Positions 33,011-44,953 of a stretch of 64,000 nucleotides of DNA are shown in pieces. The translations under genes and the position numbers were made by a program. Every line of letters starts with the position of its first letter. Position 1 is the stretch's first letter. The notes beneath the pieces were generated by a model. The model was not told the DNA's origin. It was given only the letters and a program-made list of their open reading frames with translations, and ran no database searches. This stretch comes from Byssothecium circinans (taxonomy: Eukaryota; Ascomycota; Dothideomycetes; Pleosporales; Massarinaceae), in assembly GCA_010015675.1 (NCBI GenBank), contig ML976989.1, positions 1 through 64,000 of the forward strand, read 5' to 3'.

Positions 33011-33029
33011 CCACACACAGAAGAGAAGG

Positions 33030-33898
33030 ATGGCGGACTCGGCGGCACGGCTGCTCGCGAATGAGTACAAGGCCCTCTCGAAAGAGACATGGACGAATAT
33101 CGAGGTGAGACTCACTCTCCCATTCTTCCGGTCAAAGGGACATGGAAGCGGAAGAATATGAAGGAACTCTGCTAACACCGTCGTCTGGCAGCTGATCAAC
33201 GACAACGTCTTCGAGTGGAGTGTTGCCCTTATAGTGCTGAACCCGGACTCCCTCTACTACGGAGGCTACTTCAAGGCGAAGCTCAGCTTCCCCAAAAACT
33301 ACCCGTATAGCCCACCCGGTGCGTAGCCCTAACCCGTCTTCTACTTCTCACAGGACGAGGAAGAGTGCCATGAGATATGGCAGCGGAACGAGAGAACTAA
33401 CACCGGCCAGACTTCAAGTTCATCCGCCCCCTCTACCACCCCAACATCTACCCGGACGGCCGCCTCTGCATCTCCATCCTCCACCCACCAGGCGACGACG
33501 AAATGTCCGGCGAACTCGCCTCCGAGCGCTGGACGCCCGTGCAACGCGTCGAATCCGTCCTCATCAGCATCCTCTCCCTCCTCGACGACCCGGAAGTCTC
33601 GTCCCCCGCCAACGTCGACGCGGGCGTCTGTCTGCGCAACAAGCCCGACGACTACAAGGACAAAGTGCGCAAGGACCTCGAGCTCAGCAAGGCGGATATC
33701 CCGGTCGGGTTTGTGATGCCGACGCACGACACGGCGTTTGGGGCGAAGAAGGACGAGGGCGATTTCGATATGAGTTGGGAGGATAGCGATGAGGAGAGCT
33801 TTGGGGGCAGTGAGAGTGATGTTGATGAGGAGATGGATTCGGATTTTGAGGGGTACGAGGATGAGGAGGATGATGAGCATGGAGAGGATGAGGACTGA
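33030..33898 (+). CDS. CDC34: Ubiquitin-conjugating enzyme E2, Cdc34/Ubc3 type
   Basis: E2 for SCF ligases. Introns 33105-33191 and 33319-33410 give 229 residues. The UBC fold reads [40 protein letters not shown]; the catalytic Cys lies in [18 protein letters not shown]. The 12-13-residue acidic-loop insertion just after the active site ([14 protein letters not shown]) is diagnostic of Cdc34/Ube2R. The C-terminal tail is highly acidic (about residues 175-229, with [12 protein letters not shown] and [13 protein letters not shown]), as needed for binding the basic canyon of the cullin. RBX1, its E3 partner subunit, is 6.3 kb upstream. There is no sign of damage. Confidence 0.95.
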
Positions 33899-35129
33899 GG
33901 TGAGGTGGACACGGTGTTGCGGTACTGCGTGGGAGGTTCTGACCTCTATCACCATTTACGCCACTCATGACACCTCCTCACGACTCTCGGAGACTTGGAC
34001 ACCCTATCGGCACTTCCGCCTCTCTCTTTCCGTCTCCCCTCCCCCCTCTCTCCTCTCAACGAAACCAACCTCCACCTCAACATCAACCTCCTCATGTACA
34101 GCGCGGCGTCCGGTTTTCCCCTCATGGTTTCCCCCCTCGCGATTCGGATGGAACGGATGGACTTCTAGACTCAACTTTTCACCTGCATGGTATTGGCGTT
34201 CTTCTCATGACCACGGTACGGTATAGCATGCTGCATCACCTTGTTTCCCCCCCTTCCCTAGCCTTCAATTTCACATACATACATATACATACAATGCCCT
34301 TTTTCCCAATCAGATAGTCACACACCGCATCTAGTCGCCGTAGGATCCTACCCTTAGCCTGCGATACGATGCGATGGAGCTAAAGTCGGGCTCCGCTTAC
34401 TTGCACTGCGCATTGGCCCTGCAATGGTGCAGCGGTTGGATGGGTGGGTGCGTGTAGGTTGTAGCATGTCATGTTATGTTAAATAAATTCTTTGTTCATA
34501 TGATGTTTTTTTCTGTTGGTGATTCGCGGAGCCGAGGTTTAGAGAAGCATCTGGATGGGGAAGTGATACGGCGAGAAAAAGGTGGATAGTGAGGATATAC
34601 ATGGCTCCGTGGCTCCTAGTCATGAATGTACGGTACTGTGGCCCTTTTTTTGCCTTTGTAATTTTTTTCCCCAGAAAACCCGGACAAAATTTTGAAGAGC
34701 GAGATGTTTGAAATTGTGTTTTCTTTTGTCTCTTGGGGAGACGATGTTTTAAACGCCCTTTTCAACGTTCACATTTCCCTTAACTCAGGACCCAAGACGA
34801 AAAGAGGACAAAAGGTGTGACAAAGTATCCTGGTCTTGCTCATACCCAAACCCGAATGACGCCGCCTCCTGCGTCTATCAGTTCCCCCGCTTTTCTCTCA
34901 CTCAATGCATGGCTTGGTTGTTGCTACACACGATTAGCAAGACGAAACCCCCAAGAGGCAATGCATTTGCATATTCCATCATCCACCCCAACACCCACTT
35001 TCCCAGCCAAATCAACCCAGATCAAATCCACCCAATCCAACCCAACCCAATCCCCCACCATAAAACCAGACAAAGAAAGGAAGAAGAGAACACCAACGAC
35101 CGCACAAATCACAAGCACAAGCACAGCAC
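33899..35129. other. Convergent intergenic region CDC34 / RVS161
   Basis: 1.2 kb holding both 3' flanks. 34980-35110 is CA/AC-rich with CCCAATCC-like repeats. No gene recognised. Confidence 0.4.
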
Positions 35130-36035
35130 TTACACAGTCCCCGCAATGCTCAAGTCGCGAATCTCCTGCAGCACCTCCTCGACCCGCTGGTCCAGCTCGC
35201 CCTGCGCATACTGATCCCTAGTATTAGCATCGAGGTACTGCTGGACCTGCGCCATCCTGCTGTACGCCTCGGCGCAGAAGCGCAGCTGGATCTTGACTAG
35301 CGCCTCAAAGCTCGGATCCAGGTAGGGCACCCTCAGGTCGATCAGCTGCGGCAGCTCCGTCGTCAGCGTCTCGTTGATCTGGTCGTAGGCCACGCGCGCC
35401 ATCTGCTCGTCCTTTTCCGCCCGCGGTAGCTTTGTGACGTCTTTATCAGGCCTGTCGGTCAGTTTCTTGACCTGGCTCCGCATGCGGTCGTAGTCCATTT
35501 GCTTGTGCTCGCGCTTCGTGATGCACGAGTTGATGTCGGGGAAGTAGGAGCAGAAGCGCTGGATGGGGTCGAGCACGGTGGTGCGGTAGGGTCCGTCGAG
35601 GGCTTTTATGGTTTCGGCATCGAGATCGGTCACGGCTTGTTTGTAGGAGCGCGAGACGCCGTCTTTGGCGCCGGCGTCGCCGTAGAAGGCGTCGATGGTT
35701 TCGGCGATGCGCATTTGCGAGGCCGTCATGGCGCGGAGGGAGTCGAGGTAGCCTTTGGCTTCTTTTTGGAGCTTGTTGGCGGCGGTTTCCATGGTGCGGT
35801 AGCGGCTGGGGGTGGCTGTTAGTTTTGGGGAGGGGAGCCGTATGGAGGGTGGGGTGGAGGGTATTACCGTAGCTCTGTCTCGAAGTCGCGGTCGTTTGTG
35901 CGCTCGACTTGGCCTGTCTTCATCAGGACTTGGGTCGTTGCGCGGTTGACGCCCTTCTTGAAGCCTGTGTCGTCGTCAGTCTATATGTCGGAGGTGGGCG
36001 GCGGGTGGGCTGTGAGTCGTACCGGTCCAGGACAT
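35130..36035 (-). CDS. RVS161: BAR-domain protein Rvs161/Hob3 (amphiphysin-like)
   Basis: Membrane-curving N-BAR protein acting with Rvs167 in endocytic vesicle scission and actin organisation. Introns 35965-36022 and 35806-35867 give 261 residues; the first coding exon is only 13 nt (ATG TCC TGG ACC G). The sequence starts MSWTGFKKGVNRATTQVLMK, continues DRDFETELRRYRTMETAANK and LQKEAKGYLDSLRAMTASQM, and has further long amphipathic helices (FCAEAYSRMAQVQQYLDANT). The length matches yeast Rvs161, and no SH3 follows, which separates it from Rvs167. It diverges from the mitochondrial TrpRS gene across 261 bp. Confidence 0.94.
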
Positions 36036-36296
36036 GGCTGCGGATTGTTTCTAGACAGCTATGATTAAAGTTGAGATATCCTTTTGTCTATATAGCCGGA
36101 CCAAGTGGTGGAGTTTAGGTGGGGGAGAGGACGGAGTAGATGTTCGTGGTAATGAAATGGTGAAGTAGAGATGTCGGGACGGCTTAGCCACACAGCCACA
36201 TATGACGAGGCATGTTGGCGCACGAACCACCTGCGTACCGACCGGGGTCGCGCTTTCTCTTAGTGGCTCAGGTGCAATTCATGCTCCAAACCTCCA

Positions 36297-37590
36297 ATGT
36301 TGTCGTCCACGACATCGCGCGCTCTACGAAGAGCCACCTCACACTCCCTCTCAAAGTCAAGGACACCATATGTCTGCCTCTCCTGCCAACAAAAACGACA
36401 CGTCTCTTCCAATGAACCTCGCCGCACCATCTTCTCCGGCATCCAGCCCACCGGCATCCCACATTTGGGCAACTATCTCGGCGCCTTGAAGCCGTGGGTC
36501 AAGCTGCAAAATGACGCCCAACCACGAGACAAACTCATCTTCTCCATCGTCGACCTACACGCCATCACGGTGAAGCAAGATCGGCTGCAATTGATGCAAT
36601 GGCGGAGGGAAATGTTTGCGAGTTTTCTGGCCGTGGGACTAGATCCGAAGAGGAGCGTATTATTCGCGCAGAGCGATGTTTCCGCCCACAGTGAGATGAT
36701 GTGGATATTGAGCTGTTTTGCCAGTATGGGATATTTGTCGAGGATGACGCAGTGGAAGGTACTTACCGTTCTCATTCGAGAAAGGAGGACCTGAGGCTGA
36801 CCTACATGCACAGAGCAAAGCGGCCCTCCCACCCGACACTCCCACAACTTGCTTCGACCCATCCCCGTTCCAGCGCCTCAAAAAGGACGCCCCGGCCCCA
36901 AAACTAGGCCTCTTCTCCTACCCCGTCCTCCAAGCCGCCGATATCCTGCTCTACAACACAACCCACGTCCCCGTCGGCGAAGACCAGGCCCAACACCTCG
37001 AATTCACCCGCGACCTCGCGCAAACCTTCAACGCGGCCTACAAATCTGACATTCTCACCCTACCCGAAACCATTCTCTCGCCCGCAAGACGCGTAATGTC
37101 ACTTACGGAACCCACGAAGAAGATGTCCAAATCAGATCCCAAAATCGAGTCAAGGATCCTAATCACCGATACCAGAGAAACGATCCATCAAAAAATCAAA
37201 ACAGCATTGACGGATTCGATTCCTGGCGTACATTATGATCCGGAACTGCGCCCCGGAGTGTCCAATCTTATCGATATTCTATACCACCTGAACGAAGCAA
37301 AATACGCGTCACCCGAACACTTATCCAGAGAACTGGCTGGCGCAGATACATCCTTAAAAGCGCTAAAAGAGATGGTTGCTGATGCTCTGGACAAAGAGTT
37401 GGAGCCCGTGCGCGAGAGGATGGGCGAGGCGATGAATATGAAGGGGGAAGAGATGCTTAAGCATTTGGATAATGGTTTAAAAGTGGCCGGGACTATTTCG
37501 CAAAGACAGATTCATAAAATGAAGAAGGAGATGGGGATGTGGTGGGGGGGTGAGGGGGAACGTATGAAGCGAGGCAGGGATGGAGGATGA
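36297..37590 (+). CDS. MSW1: Tryptophanyl-tRNA synthetase, mitochondrial
   Basis: Class I aminoacyl-tRNA synthetase charging tRNA-Trp in mitochondria. One intron (36759-36813) gives 412 residues. The first ~40 residues are basic and Ser/Arg-rich (MLSSTTSRALRRATSHSLSK), consistent with a mitochondrial presequence. The HIGH-type motif is in GIQPTGIPHLGNYLGALKPW and the KMSKS loop in PTKKMSKSDPKIESRI. Other bacterial-type TrpRS blocks are FSIVDLHAITVKQ, SQSDVSAHSEM-like AQSDVSAHSEMMWILSCFAS, and LLYNTTHVPVGEDQAQHLEF. The bacterial-type length separates it from the cytosolic enzyme. The last ~20 residues (GGEGERMKRGRDGG) are unusual but in frame. Confidence 0.94.
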
Positions 37591-38469
37591 AGGTTAAAGA
37601 GGAGGAATTGAGTGAGTGGGACCACGTTGTGATTGCTGTTGATAATGGGGTTGAGGATTGGAGTTGCCGCTTGTTGTCCAGTTCGTGTACTGTACTTCGC
37701 TTCATGTATATCTCTTCACATGTATTATCATCCACGTGGACCAGGGCGATTCTGTATGTGCAGTACATACAATTTACAGAGCACAAAACAATACACACAA
37801 CCCCATGAATCCATACAACCGACATTCAGTTAAGGCCATTTAAACGCCCAAAAATTTTTTTTTTTTCCAAACAGAACAACTTCCATTCCCACACCACATC
37901 ACATGACACCCCATCAAGTTTACCCGCGCTCCAAGGCATATCGCCGCGTTAGAACTTCGGACCGACCCATCAGGAGACAATTACTTGCCTGAGGCGCGGC
38001 GCGGCGAGCCTGCGACGTCGCGCATCCCCCGTCCACGTTTCACCCTCTATCCGAAAAGGGTAATCTAGACTCCCTTTACAGTAAAGCTCATGTATCAAGG
38101 TCGTTTTTTCGCGGCCATGATGGTAACGCGTGACGATAACGACGGGGATATAGGCGTGACTGGGTAAGTAGGAAGGGTGATGGAACTTGGGAGATGATGG
38201 TGCGTTTTAAGGGAGGGAGAGGGGGGCTTGGCATGTTGGTTGGTTTCGAAGTTTTGAACTTGTATAAAGGGAGGAGTGTGGTTGGTACATATATCCCATC
38301 CATCTATCTTCTTTACTTAAGTTAATTGTTTGTTTCTTCGTCTAGCGACTCATCCTTCCTTTCTTCGATTTAAAATTTATCTATTGCTTTATCGATCCAC
38401 TCGGCTGAGCCGCATCTCCCTCCAAATCCATCCATCCATCCTCCCGCATTCCCGTCCGTAGCAGAAACC
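37591..38469. other. Intergenic region
   Basis: Contains the TrpRS 3' flank with a T9-10 run near 37855 and a pyrimidine-rich leader before the small secreted peptide gene. No gene recognised on either strand. Confidence 0.4.
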
Positions 38470-38814
38470 ATGCGCCCCTCCTCCATCATCCCGGCGCTCC
38501 TCGCCTTCCTCCTCCCCCTCGCCGCCCTCGCCACCCCGGTCCCGCAGCTCAAAGCCTCCGACGTCGCGGGCGACCGCGTCGTCCTCGACGGCGCGTTGTG
38601 CACTCCCGTGCAGGGGCGCCAGGTGTGCGATGATGGGTTCGGGAATACTTTGTACGTTTGCTGCGTTTTACTTTTTACCTCTTAATCTTGTGTGTGTGGT
38701 GAAAGAGAGAGAGAGAGAGAGAGTGTGTGTGTGTGTGTGTGTGTGAGTGAGTGAGAGACTGTGCTAACGCGTTGGATGGGATGTAGTTTCGCGGATGAGC
38801 CGTTGAGGTCGTAA
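38470..38814 (+). CDS. Small secreted peptide, 69 residues
   Basis: Two exons joined by a 135-nt GT-AG intron (38652-38786) in phase. The N-terminus is a strong signal peptide (MRPSSIIPALLAFLLPLAAL, cleavage likely after ALA or ATP). The mature part is about 47 residues with two cysteines (GALCTPVQGRQVCDDGFGNT) that could form one disulfide, and it ends FFADEPLRS. I know of no family. The intron contains a (GA)n(GT)n dinucleotide microsatellite. Secretion is inferred from the signal peptide. A candidate small secreted protein; an effector role is not shown by anything here. The start context (AAACCATGC) is reasonable. Confidence 0.55.
38701..38757. repeat. (GA)n(GT)n compound microsatellite in intron
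   Basis: About ten GA units followed by about eleven GT units and GAGT remnants, inside the intron of the small secreted peptide gene. Confidence 0.85.
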
Positions 38815-39470
38815 TAAGAGGGTGGTTGACTGAGATTGAGGAGGCTTCTCCCCCCACCCTACGTTGGATCGATGGGTTGAGGGAGGGAGGGGAAGAAACA
38901 AGAAACGCTGTCTCGGGTGGTGGTGGATATATTGTTCACACCAAAGTGTTGGAGGCGTAGACTATGTAACGGCTACTGTACACGTACATCATCATCCACG
39001 GCCCAAAACTCCAAGCCAGTCTCCCCGCAACACGACGACTTGGCAGAAATCTCAAAAGTTGAATCACGCCACGCGTATAAATGAATTGGTTGTCGAGCTA
39101 AATAAACTAGCAGACGTCCGCCCCCATTCGAACCCGTGAACCCCCCAATGCATACATATACATCGCAATGCGCAGATGCAAACGCCCATGATTCGAATTC
39201 CCAATCAAAAATACCGCCCATTGCCCCCCAAATCCGAAAACCACCAAAGAAGAGAAAAAGGGTGCTCATGCAGACTCTAAATGCATATCCGTTGTCCGTC
39301 TTGCCTGCCCTTCACTAAGCCTTTCCGGTGAAAAAGACTCTTGAAGACTCTTCCACCCGAATCAATATCGACAAGGGGTAAAAGTTGTACAGAAGAAGTG
39401 AAAGCCATCCGTCTGACCCCCCTTCTCACCCATCTACCACTCACCACCTCTCAAACACACCAGGCGTCCA
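38815..39470. other. Intergenic, convergent 3' flanks
   Basis: Between the small secreted peptide gene and the ABC transporter. No open frame of note. Confidence 0.4.
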
Positions 39471-42400
39471 TCACTCAGTCGGACCCTCCCCTTCTGCTCT
39501 CCTCTTCACCACCTCCCTCCTCGCCTCAAACGCCTTCTTCGCCTCCAGTTCAAGATTCTCCAGCTCCCCACTCATCTCACACATACCCCTAAACGTTCCA
39601 CCCTCCTTACTCACGAGCTCCCAGGGATCCCCAAATTCCACAACCTCTCCCTGGTCCAGAACAAGCACCTTGTCGTAATCGATAATCGTCTGGAGACGGT
39701 GCGCAATCGTGATCGTCGTATTCTTGATCGCGCGTATCGTTTCCTGGATCTTGGCGTCGGTCGCGTAGTCGATAGAGGCCGTGGCTTCGTCCATGAGGAG
39801 CACCTTAGGTGCTTTGAGGAGTGCGCGCGCGAGACAGAGGAGTTGGCGTTGGCCTTGCGAGAGGTTGGAGCCTGATTCGCTGACGGGGGAGGAGAGGTTG
39901 CGGAAGGGGTTTTTGTTGTCGGGTTGCATTGCTGTGTCGACTTGGGCGTCGGTGTTAGTGGCTGCGCCGTTTGGCGTGATCAAGGCGGTTTCTTCGCTTG
40001 CGTCACCTTGTTCCCATTCGCGGTGAAGATCGGGGTTTGCGAGAATTGACCCAGGGTTTGTGGTTGATGCTGCGTAGCTAGCATGGGCATCAGACACAAT
40101 AGCATTGGCGGTGGGATTCGGAATCTCGATGGGCGATGGCGTGCTGGGACCGTTCGGTGTCGCGGCGCCGGATGTTACGGTAGACGGCGAAGAGATGAGG
40201 TGGACTTCGCGGAGCGATGTGAAGATTTCTTCGTCGGTGAAGAGAGAAAAGGGGTCGAGATTGCTGCGGATCGTGCCGGTGAAGAGCGTCGGATCTTGCG
40301 GGACCATTACTATATTCTCCCGCAAGTCTTGGAGACCAATCAATCCGACATCAATGTCGTCAACCAAGATCTTACCCTCCTCCGCTTCCAAAGCTCGGAA
40401 TAGCGCCAGGGCGAGCGAACTCTTGCCCGCGCCTGTTCGACCTACAACGCCGACCTTCTCCCCGGACAGGATCTTAAAGGTGATTTTCTTCAAGACGGGG
40501 TCGAAATCAGGCCGATAGCGAGTGGAGTAGCCAATAAATTCAACGGATCCTTTGCTGGGCCAGTTCGACGGCGGCCTGTTCTCCGGAATAAGCGAGGGCG
40601 CTTCCTGATCCACATCAAGATATTCCTTGACACGTTCTACCGAGTTCATATTCTGTTCGTTTGCAGAGTACAGTCGTACAAACCAGAGCACGTTCTCGGT
40701 GAAGGTAACAGCATAGGTCAACGCTAGACCAGCGGCACCCGCATCGATGGTACCGACAGAGCGTACGACGAAAATACCCGCGAAGAACGACACCAGCGCG
40801 CCGACCACGTCAATTCGGAAAGCGAGCCAACGGTTGGCAGCCCACAGGTAGATAAAAGGCCGATGTTGTGTATTGATCTTGGTAAGATTCTCGCGGATAA
40901 AGCGTCGCTCATCGCCGTAGGCTCGGATTGTGGTCATGCCAGAAAGTGTCTCGCCAAACTGCTGGTATAGAGGACTCCGGTGCACCGACTCTAGACGTTT
41001 GAGATCTCGAGACGAATTGATGTAAAAGCGACCTATCAATGCGTAGAGTATCGTGATGAAAAAGCCGGCGATTAGGAAGCCGGGGGTAATGATCGAAATT
41101 AATATTACAATAGTGATAATGCTCGCAAGGCAATGTACTACGCCAATTGCGACGGGGGCCACCTGTAGATGATGCTTAGCAAATTCAAATATACACAACT
41201 AATAAGCCCTCCAAGGGACCTCTGGATTCGCTGCAACGTACCTCTTGATCGACAGACTCAATATCCTTCGAGAACCGGTTCATGAGCTGACCTAAAGGCG
41301 TCTGGTCAAAGAACCTAAACTTGGCATGCGTGACCTTCTCGATGAGCCGCTCATGTATCCGCCTCGAAGCCGCCAGTGAGCCGCCGAAAAGAAAGCCTTC
41401 CCTAAGGAAAGTAATGAACATGAAGACGGTACCGAGTACGGCATACACGCCCAAGAAATACCCAGAATCGACGTCATCGGACCTGAGGGTAGTGAAGCTG
41501 GTCTGGGCAAGGTCATACGAGTATGAATACTGCTCATCTTGTTGCGTCGAGAAAGGAATGGTCCAGCTACAGGTACGGCTGTTCATGCAAATGCCTAGTC
41601 CATTAAGCGTGGGCGCATGTGTGATGGGCGTTCGATTGTGAGTGCTCGTATACTGGATACTCCTGTCGGCGTACGCGTTAGACCAAGCCCTGATCCAGAC
41701 GTTGGTTGACACGTCGGAAATTTGTTGTGCGGCAAAGCAGACAGCTGCTCCAATCCAAAAATACCAAGGACCCATAGCCCGTAGATACATGAGGATGATA
41801 CTGAACTTGACGCCACCTTCGGCTTTGGTCTCCTCTTGTGTTTTGCCAGCAGACGCCCTTTTAGGATCTGTAGAACCGTTGGCATCACCGTTAGAGTCAC
41901 CGTTGGCATGACCGACTTCACCCTCCGCGTCAGCTTCGGCATCCAACGGCACGCTCGACGCCACTCTCGACACGCCGCGCGAAGCGGGCCTAGATCTGGT
42001 AAGGTCTTCGGTCAATTTTCCTGAGCTGATGATCTCGCTTGCGCTACCCTGGGCTGCGATTCTGCCATTCTCGACAATAACAGCGAACTCCGCTTCTGGC
42101 AAGCAGAGGCTGACATTATGTGTGACGAGAATGCACGTACGGTTGTACATGAGAGGGCCCATGAGCGCGTTGTCAAAGATCCACTTGGCGGTGTGAGAAT
42201 CGACAGCGCTGAGAACATCGTCAAGCAGGACATGACGTGCTTTGCTGTAAAGAGCGCGAGCCAGGGAGACACGCTGCTTTTGACCACCGGACATCGTGAC
42301 GCCCTTCTCGCCGACAATCGTCTCGTCGCCAGCATCTAGAATTTCCAGGTCTCTTTTTAGTGAGCAGGCCGTGATGACGTCCTTGTAGCGCTTTGGATCC

Positions 42401-44953
42401 CACTCGCCCGCAAACACGATGTTGTCCTTGACTGTTCCGTTGACGAGCCATGCTTGCTGGGCGCAATAAGCTACACTCTCCGTAAGGCGAGTCTCCGGAT
42501 CAGGCTTCAAGTCCTCTCGGCTGGTTCCTCCGGGTAGGTATACGTCTCCCTTTAGCTTGGTCATTTCTCCTAGTAGTGCCATCAGGAGGGACGTCTTCCC
42601 GGATCCAGTGGGTCCGACGATTACATTGAGATTGCCGACCTTGAATTTGATGTCTAGATCCATGAGCTTGAAAGCATCTGCGGCAGTTTGCTCAGTCAAG
42701 TCCTTTCCACCCCAGCTGAATGTTCCAGCTTCGAAACCGATCAGCGGCTGACCGTCCTCGTCAGTCTTATGTGTGACCAGCTGAGCGTACTTATCCGTTT
42801 CCGGTTCATTCAGATATTCTTCGATACGGTCAACAGAGACCTTGGATTCTTGGACGTGCGCAACCATATCTGCGAGTTGATCTAGAGGAATCCTTAGAAT
42901 CTGGAACAATGAGAGCGCGGTAAAGGCAACAGATGGAATAAGATCCTTATGCTCCACATTGGTATATACGAAGAAAGAAAGAAAGGTAATTAGAATCGGC
43001 GATCCAGACCAGATAGTCGCTGCTATCGCCCATAGAATGTAGCGCCGTCGGAGCAACTTCAGTTCGGTGTATCGCTTATCATTGACGACGCCAATAAAAC
43101 GCTGCTCCCAAGCAAAGAACTTGATAATGCGGATGTTGCTGAGAACCTCGTTCGTCGAGTGGATCCTCGCGTCGGTGGCTGCAAGGATAAGCTTCTGGAT
43201 ACTCGCAAACTGCTTCGAAACCCAGAGGTTGACGGGCAAAAGGAAAAGCATCATTCCAATACCGGCAATCGAGCTGTACCCAAGAATGCGGTACAGTAGG
43301 AAAACGGCCATGACAACCTGCACGGGAGTAGCGGCCCAGAGGAAATGCAGATAGGCACAGATTTCGCTGACCTTGAACGCATCCACGGCCATGAGATTGA
43401 TAATAGCACCAGTTGTGACCTGAGCATCTTCAGCATTCTGCACTTCCTTTTTCGGATCCTCTGTCGCCTTCTTCTTTTTGCGGCCGAAGGTCATCATCCG
43501 TTTGAGCGGGCCTGGCTCTTTCCCATCTTTTGACTTCTTCTTCTCTTCGCCCAACACCTTGTCCGTACCTGCAGCCGCCCTCCTCTTCAGTGCCTTTCCG
43601 TAAATTTCCCCAACAATGACGGCGCGTATGCGCATACAGATCTTCCTGCCTAGCCACAAAGCCTGCCCATCCGCGAGTGCAGACAGACAGCCGGAAACGA
43701 AAAGCAGGAAGACGTAGAACCATGCAGCGTTTTTCGGAGAAAACTCGGGGGCTTCGACGTATTCCAGGATCGCTTTCAGGAGGAGAGTCGGCGCGAAAGT
43801 CAGAAATCCAGACATGGCGGCCCAGGCACCTTGGATGAACAGCGCACGCTTGAAGTATTTCAGGAGGTGGAAGGCGAGAGCGGATGTCTTCTTCACTTGG
43901 CGGTAGTTGGCAAGGACGGCTGCTGCTTTGTCTTTGGGCGCCAAGTTCCACACATCAGCGAGCTGGTACGTCTTCTTGTACCCTTTCCAAACGATGGGGT
44001 CGACCCAGGAGAAAGTGGCAAGGGAGAAAACACTGGCAATGGGTTCGCGCGCAGGTTCAATGTCGCCTTCATATTCAAGCTCAACGGCCTTGTTGCCTTT
44101 TCTAGAGGCCAGCGAAATAGTGAGGAGGGCAGAATTGAGCACAAACTCGGCGATAGAAAGCTTCTGCTGAAGATCTGACCGAGGATGAATGATGGCGGAA
44201 CGAAAGAGAAGCATCTGAAAACACCAGAGAAAGCCGTAGATGAAGGCGGTATGATACCACAAGCGGGGAAACGACGACGTACTGGAACTGGACAAAAGGA
44301 GCCGGAACGAGGCGAGCGTGGCAACATAGACCCACGCAACGATTCCCGCAATCGCAGCTATTCTAGCGTTGTGACCCCATGCTCCTGTGAAGTGCACGGC
44401 AACGTGCAGTGCTAGCGTCGCCAACACAGCGGTTTCTTCAAGTACGACCACTGTAACCTCGCCGCGTGGCCTGTCCACGGCGATTGTCGACTTGGTCTTC
44501 CCAGAGACGGTAGGATGCAACGCCAGCTCCTCATTCCGGTCCATCTCATCTTCCGACTCGGTCTCGTCGCCATGGTAGTGAGGGCTTTGGATTGACCAGA
44601 AATTCCGTGGGTCCTGCAGGATTGAGTATGCATGATGGTATTTGGACGATTTGGCGGCTTGGTAGAGCTGGAAGAGCAGGTAAAGGAGGGACGTCCCGCA
44701 TACGACGAGGGGGAATAATGTCTGGAGATAGCTGTGCAAGTTAGCCTATGTCCATTGAAATGATGCGCCAGCCAATTCCCCGCTTGATATGATCTAGAGC
44801 TGCCCGTCGAGCTTCTGCGCCGTGGTGTAGGTAAAGCTTTCGCAGCTCCCCAGCTGCCCATATCAGCGTGACTAAGAAAAAGGCATACTCAAGCTCAAAG
44901 CACTCTGAAAAGTCGTCCAGGCGCCAGACGGGGCCCTCGCAATGAGCGAACAT
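39471..44953 (-). CDS. ABCC-family full transporter (MRP/YBT1-like)
   Basis: Large ABC exporter, 1748 residues in three exons. The first exon is short (44889-44953, MFAHCEGPVWRLDDFSECFE) and joins through a 157-nt intron (44732-44888, GTATGC donor, CTAAC branch site) to DYLQTLFPLVVCGTSLLY, the first membrane span of a TMD0. The second intron is 41163-41241. Order is TMD0, TMD1, NBD1, TMD2, NBD2. NBD1: Walker A GPTGSGKTS, signature MSGGQKQRVSLARAL, Walker B VLLDDVLSAVD, with Asp replacing the catalytic Glu as is usual in ABCC. NBD2: Walker A GRTGAGKSS, signature LSQGQRQLLCLARAL, Walker B VLLMDEATASID, with the catalytic Glu kept. NBD2 carries a ~110-residue low-complexity insert before its signature. 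Fungal homologues are vacuolar or plasma-membrane exporters of conjugates or bile-acid-like compounds; the substrate is not predictable. Confidence 0.93.

Larger units (their letters stand above)
30522..33029. other. 2.5-kb region without a supported gene
   Basis: Several open frames occur (largest plus 31539-32090), but none has recognisable content. 32782-32808 is a GAGAGT tandem repeat and 32980-33010 a CTGCGA tandem repeat, both probably in the leader of the following E2 gene. The 3' flank of the CorA gene occupies the left end. Confidence 0.45.

Noticed and set aside
39110..39150. Minus-strand GGGTTCGAATGG resembling a tRNA B-box
   Set aside because: The flanking bases do not form a T-stem or an acceptor stem, and no A-box is found.
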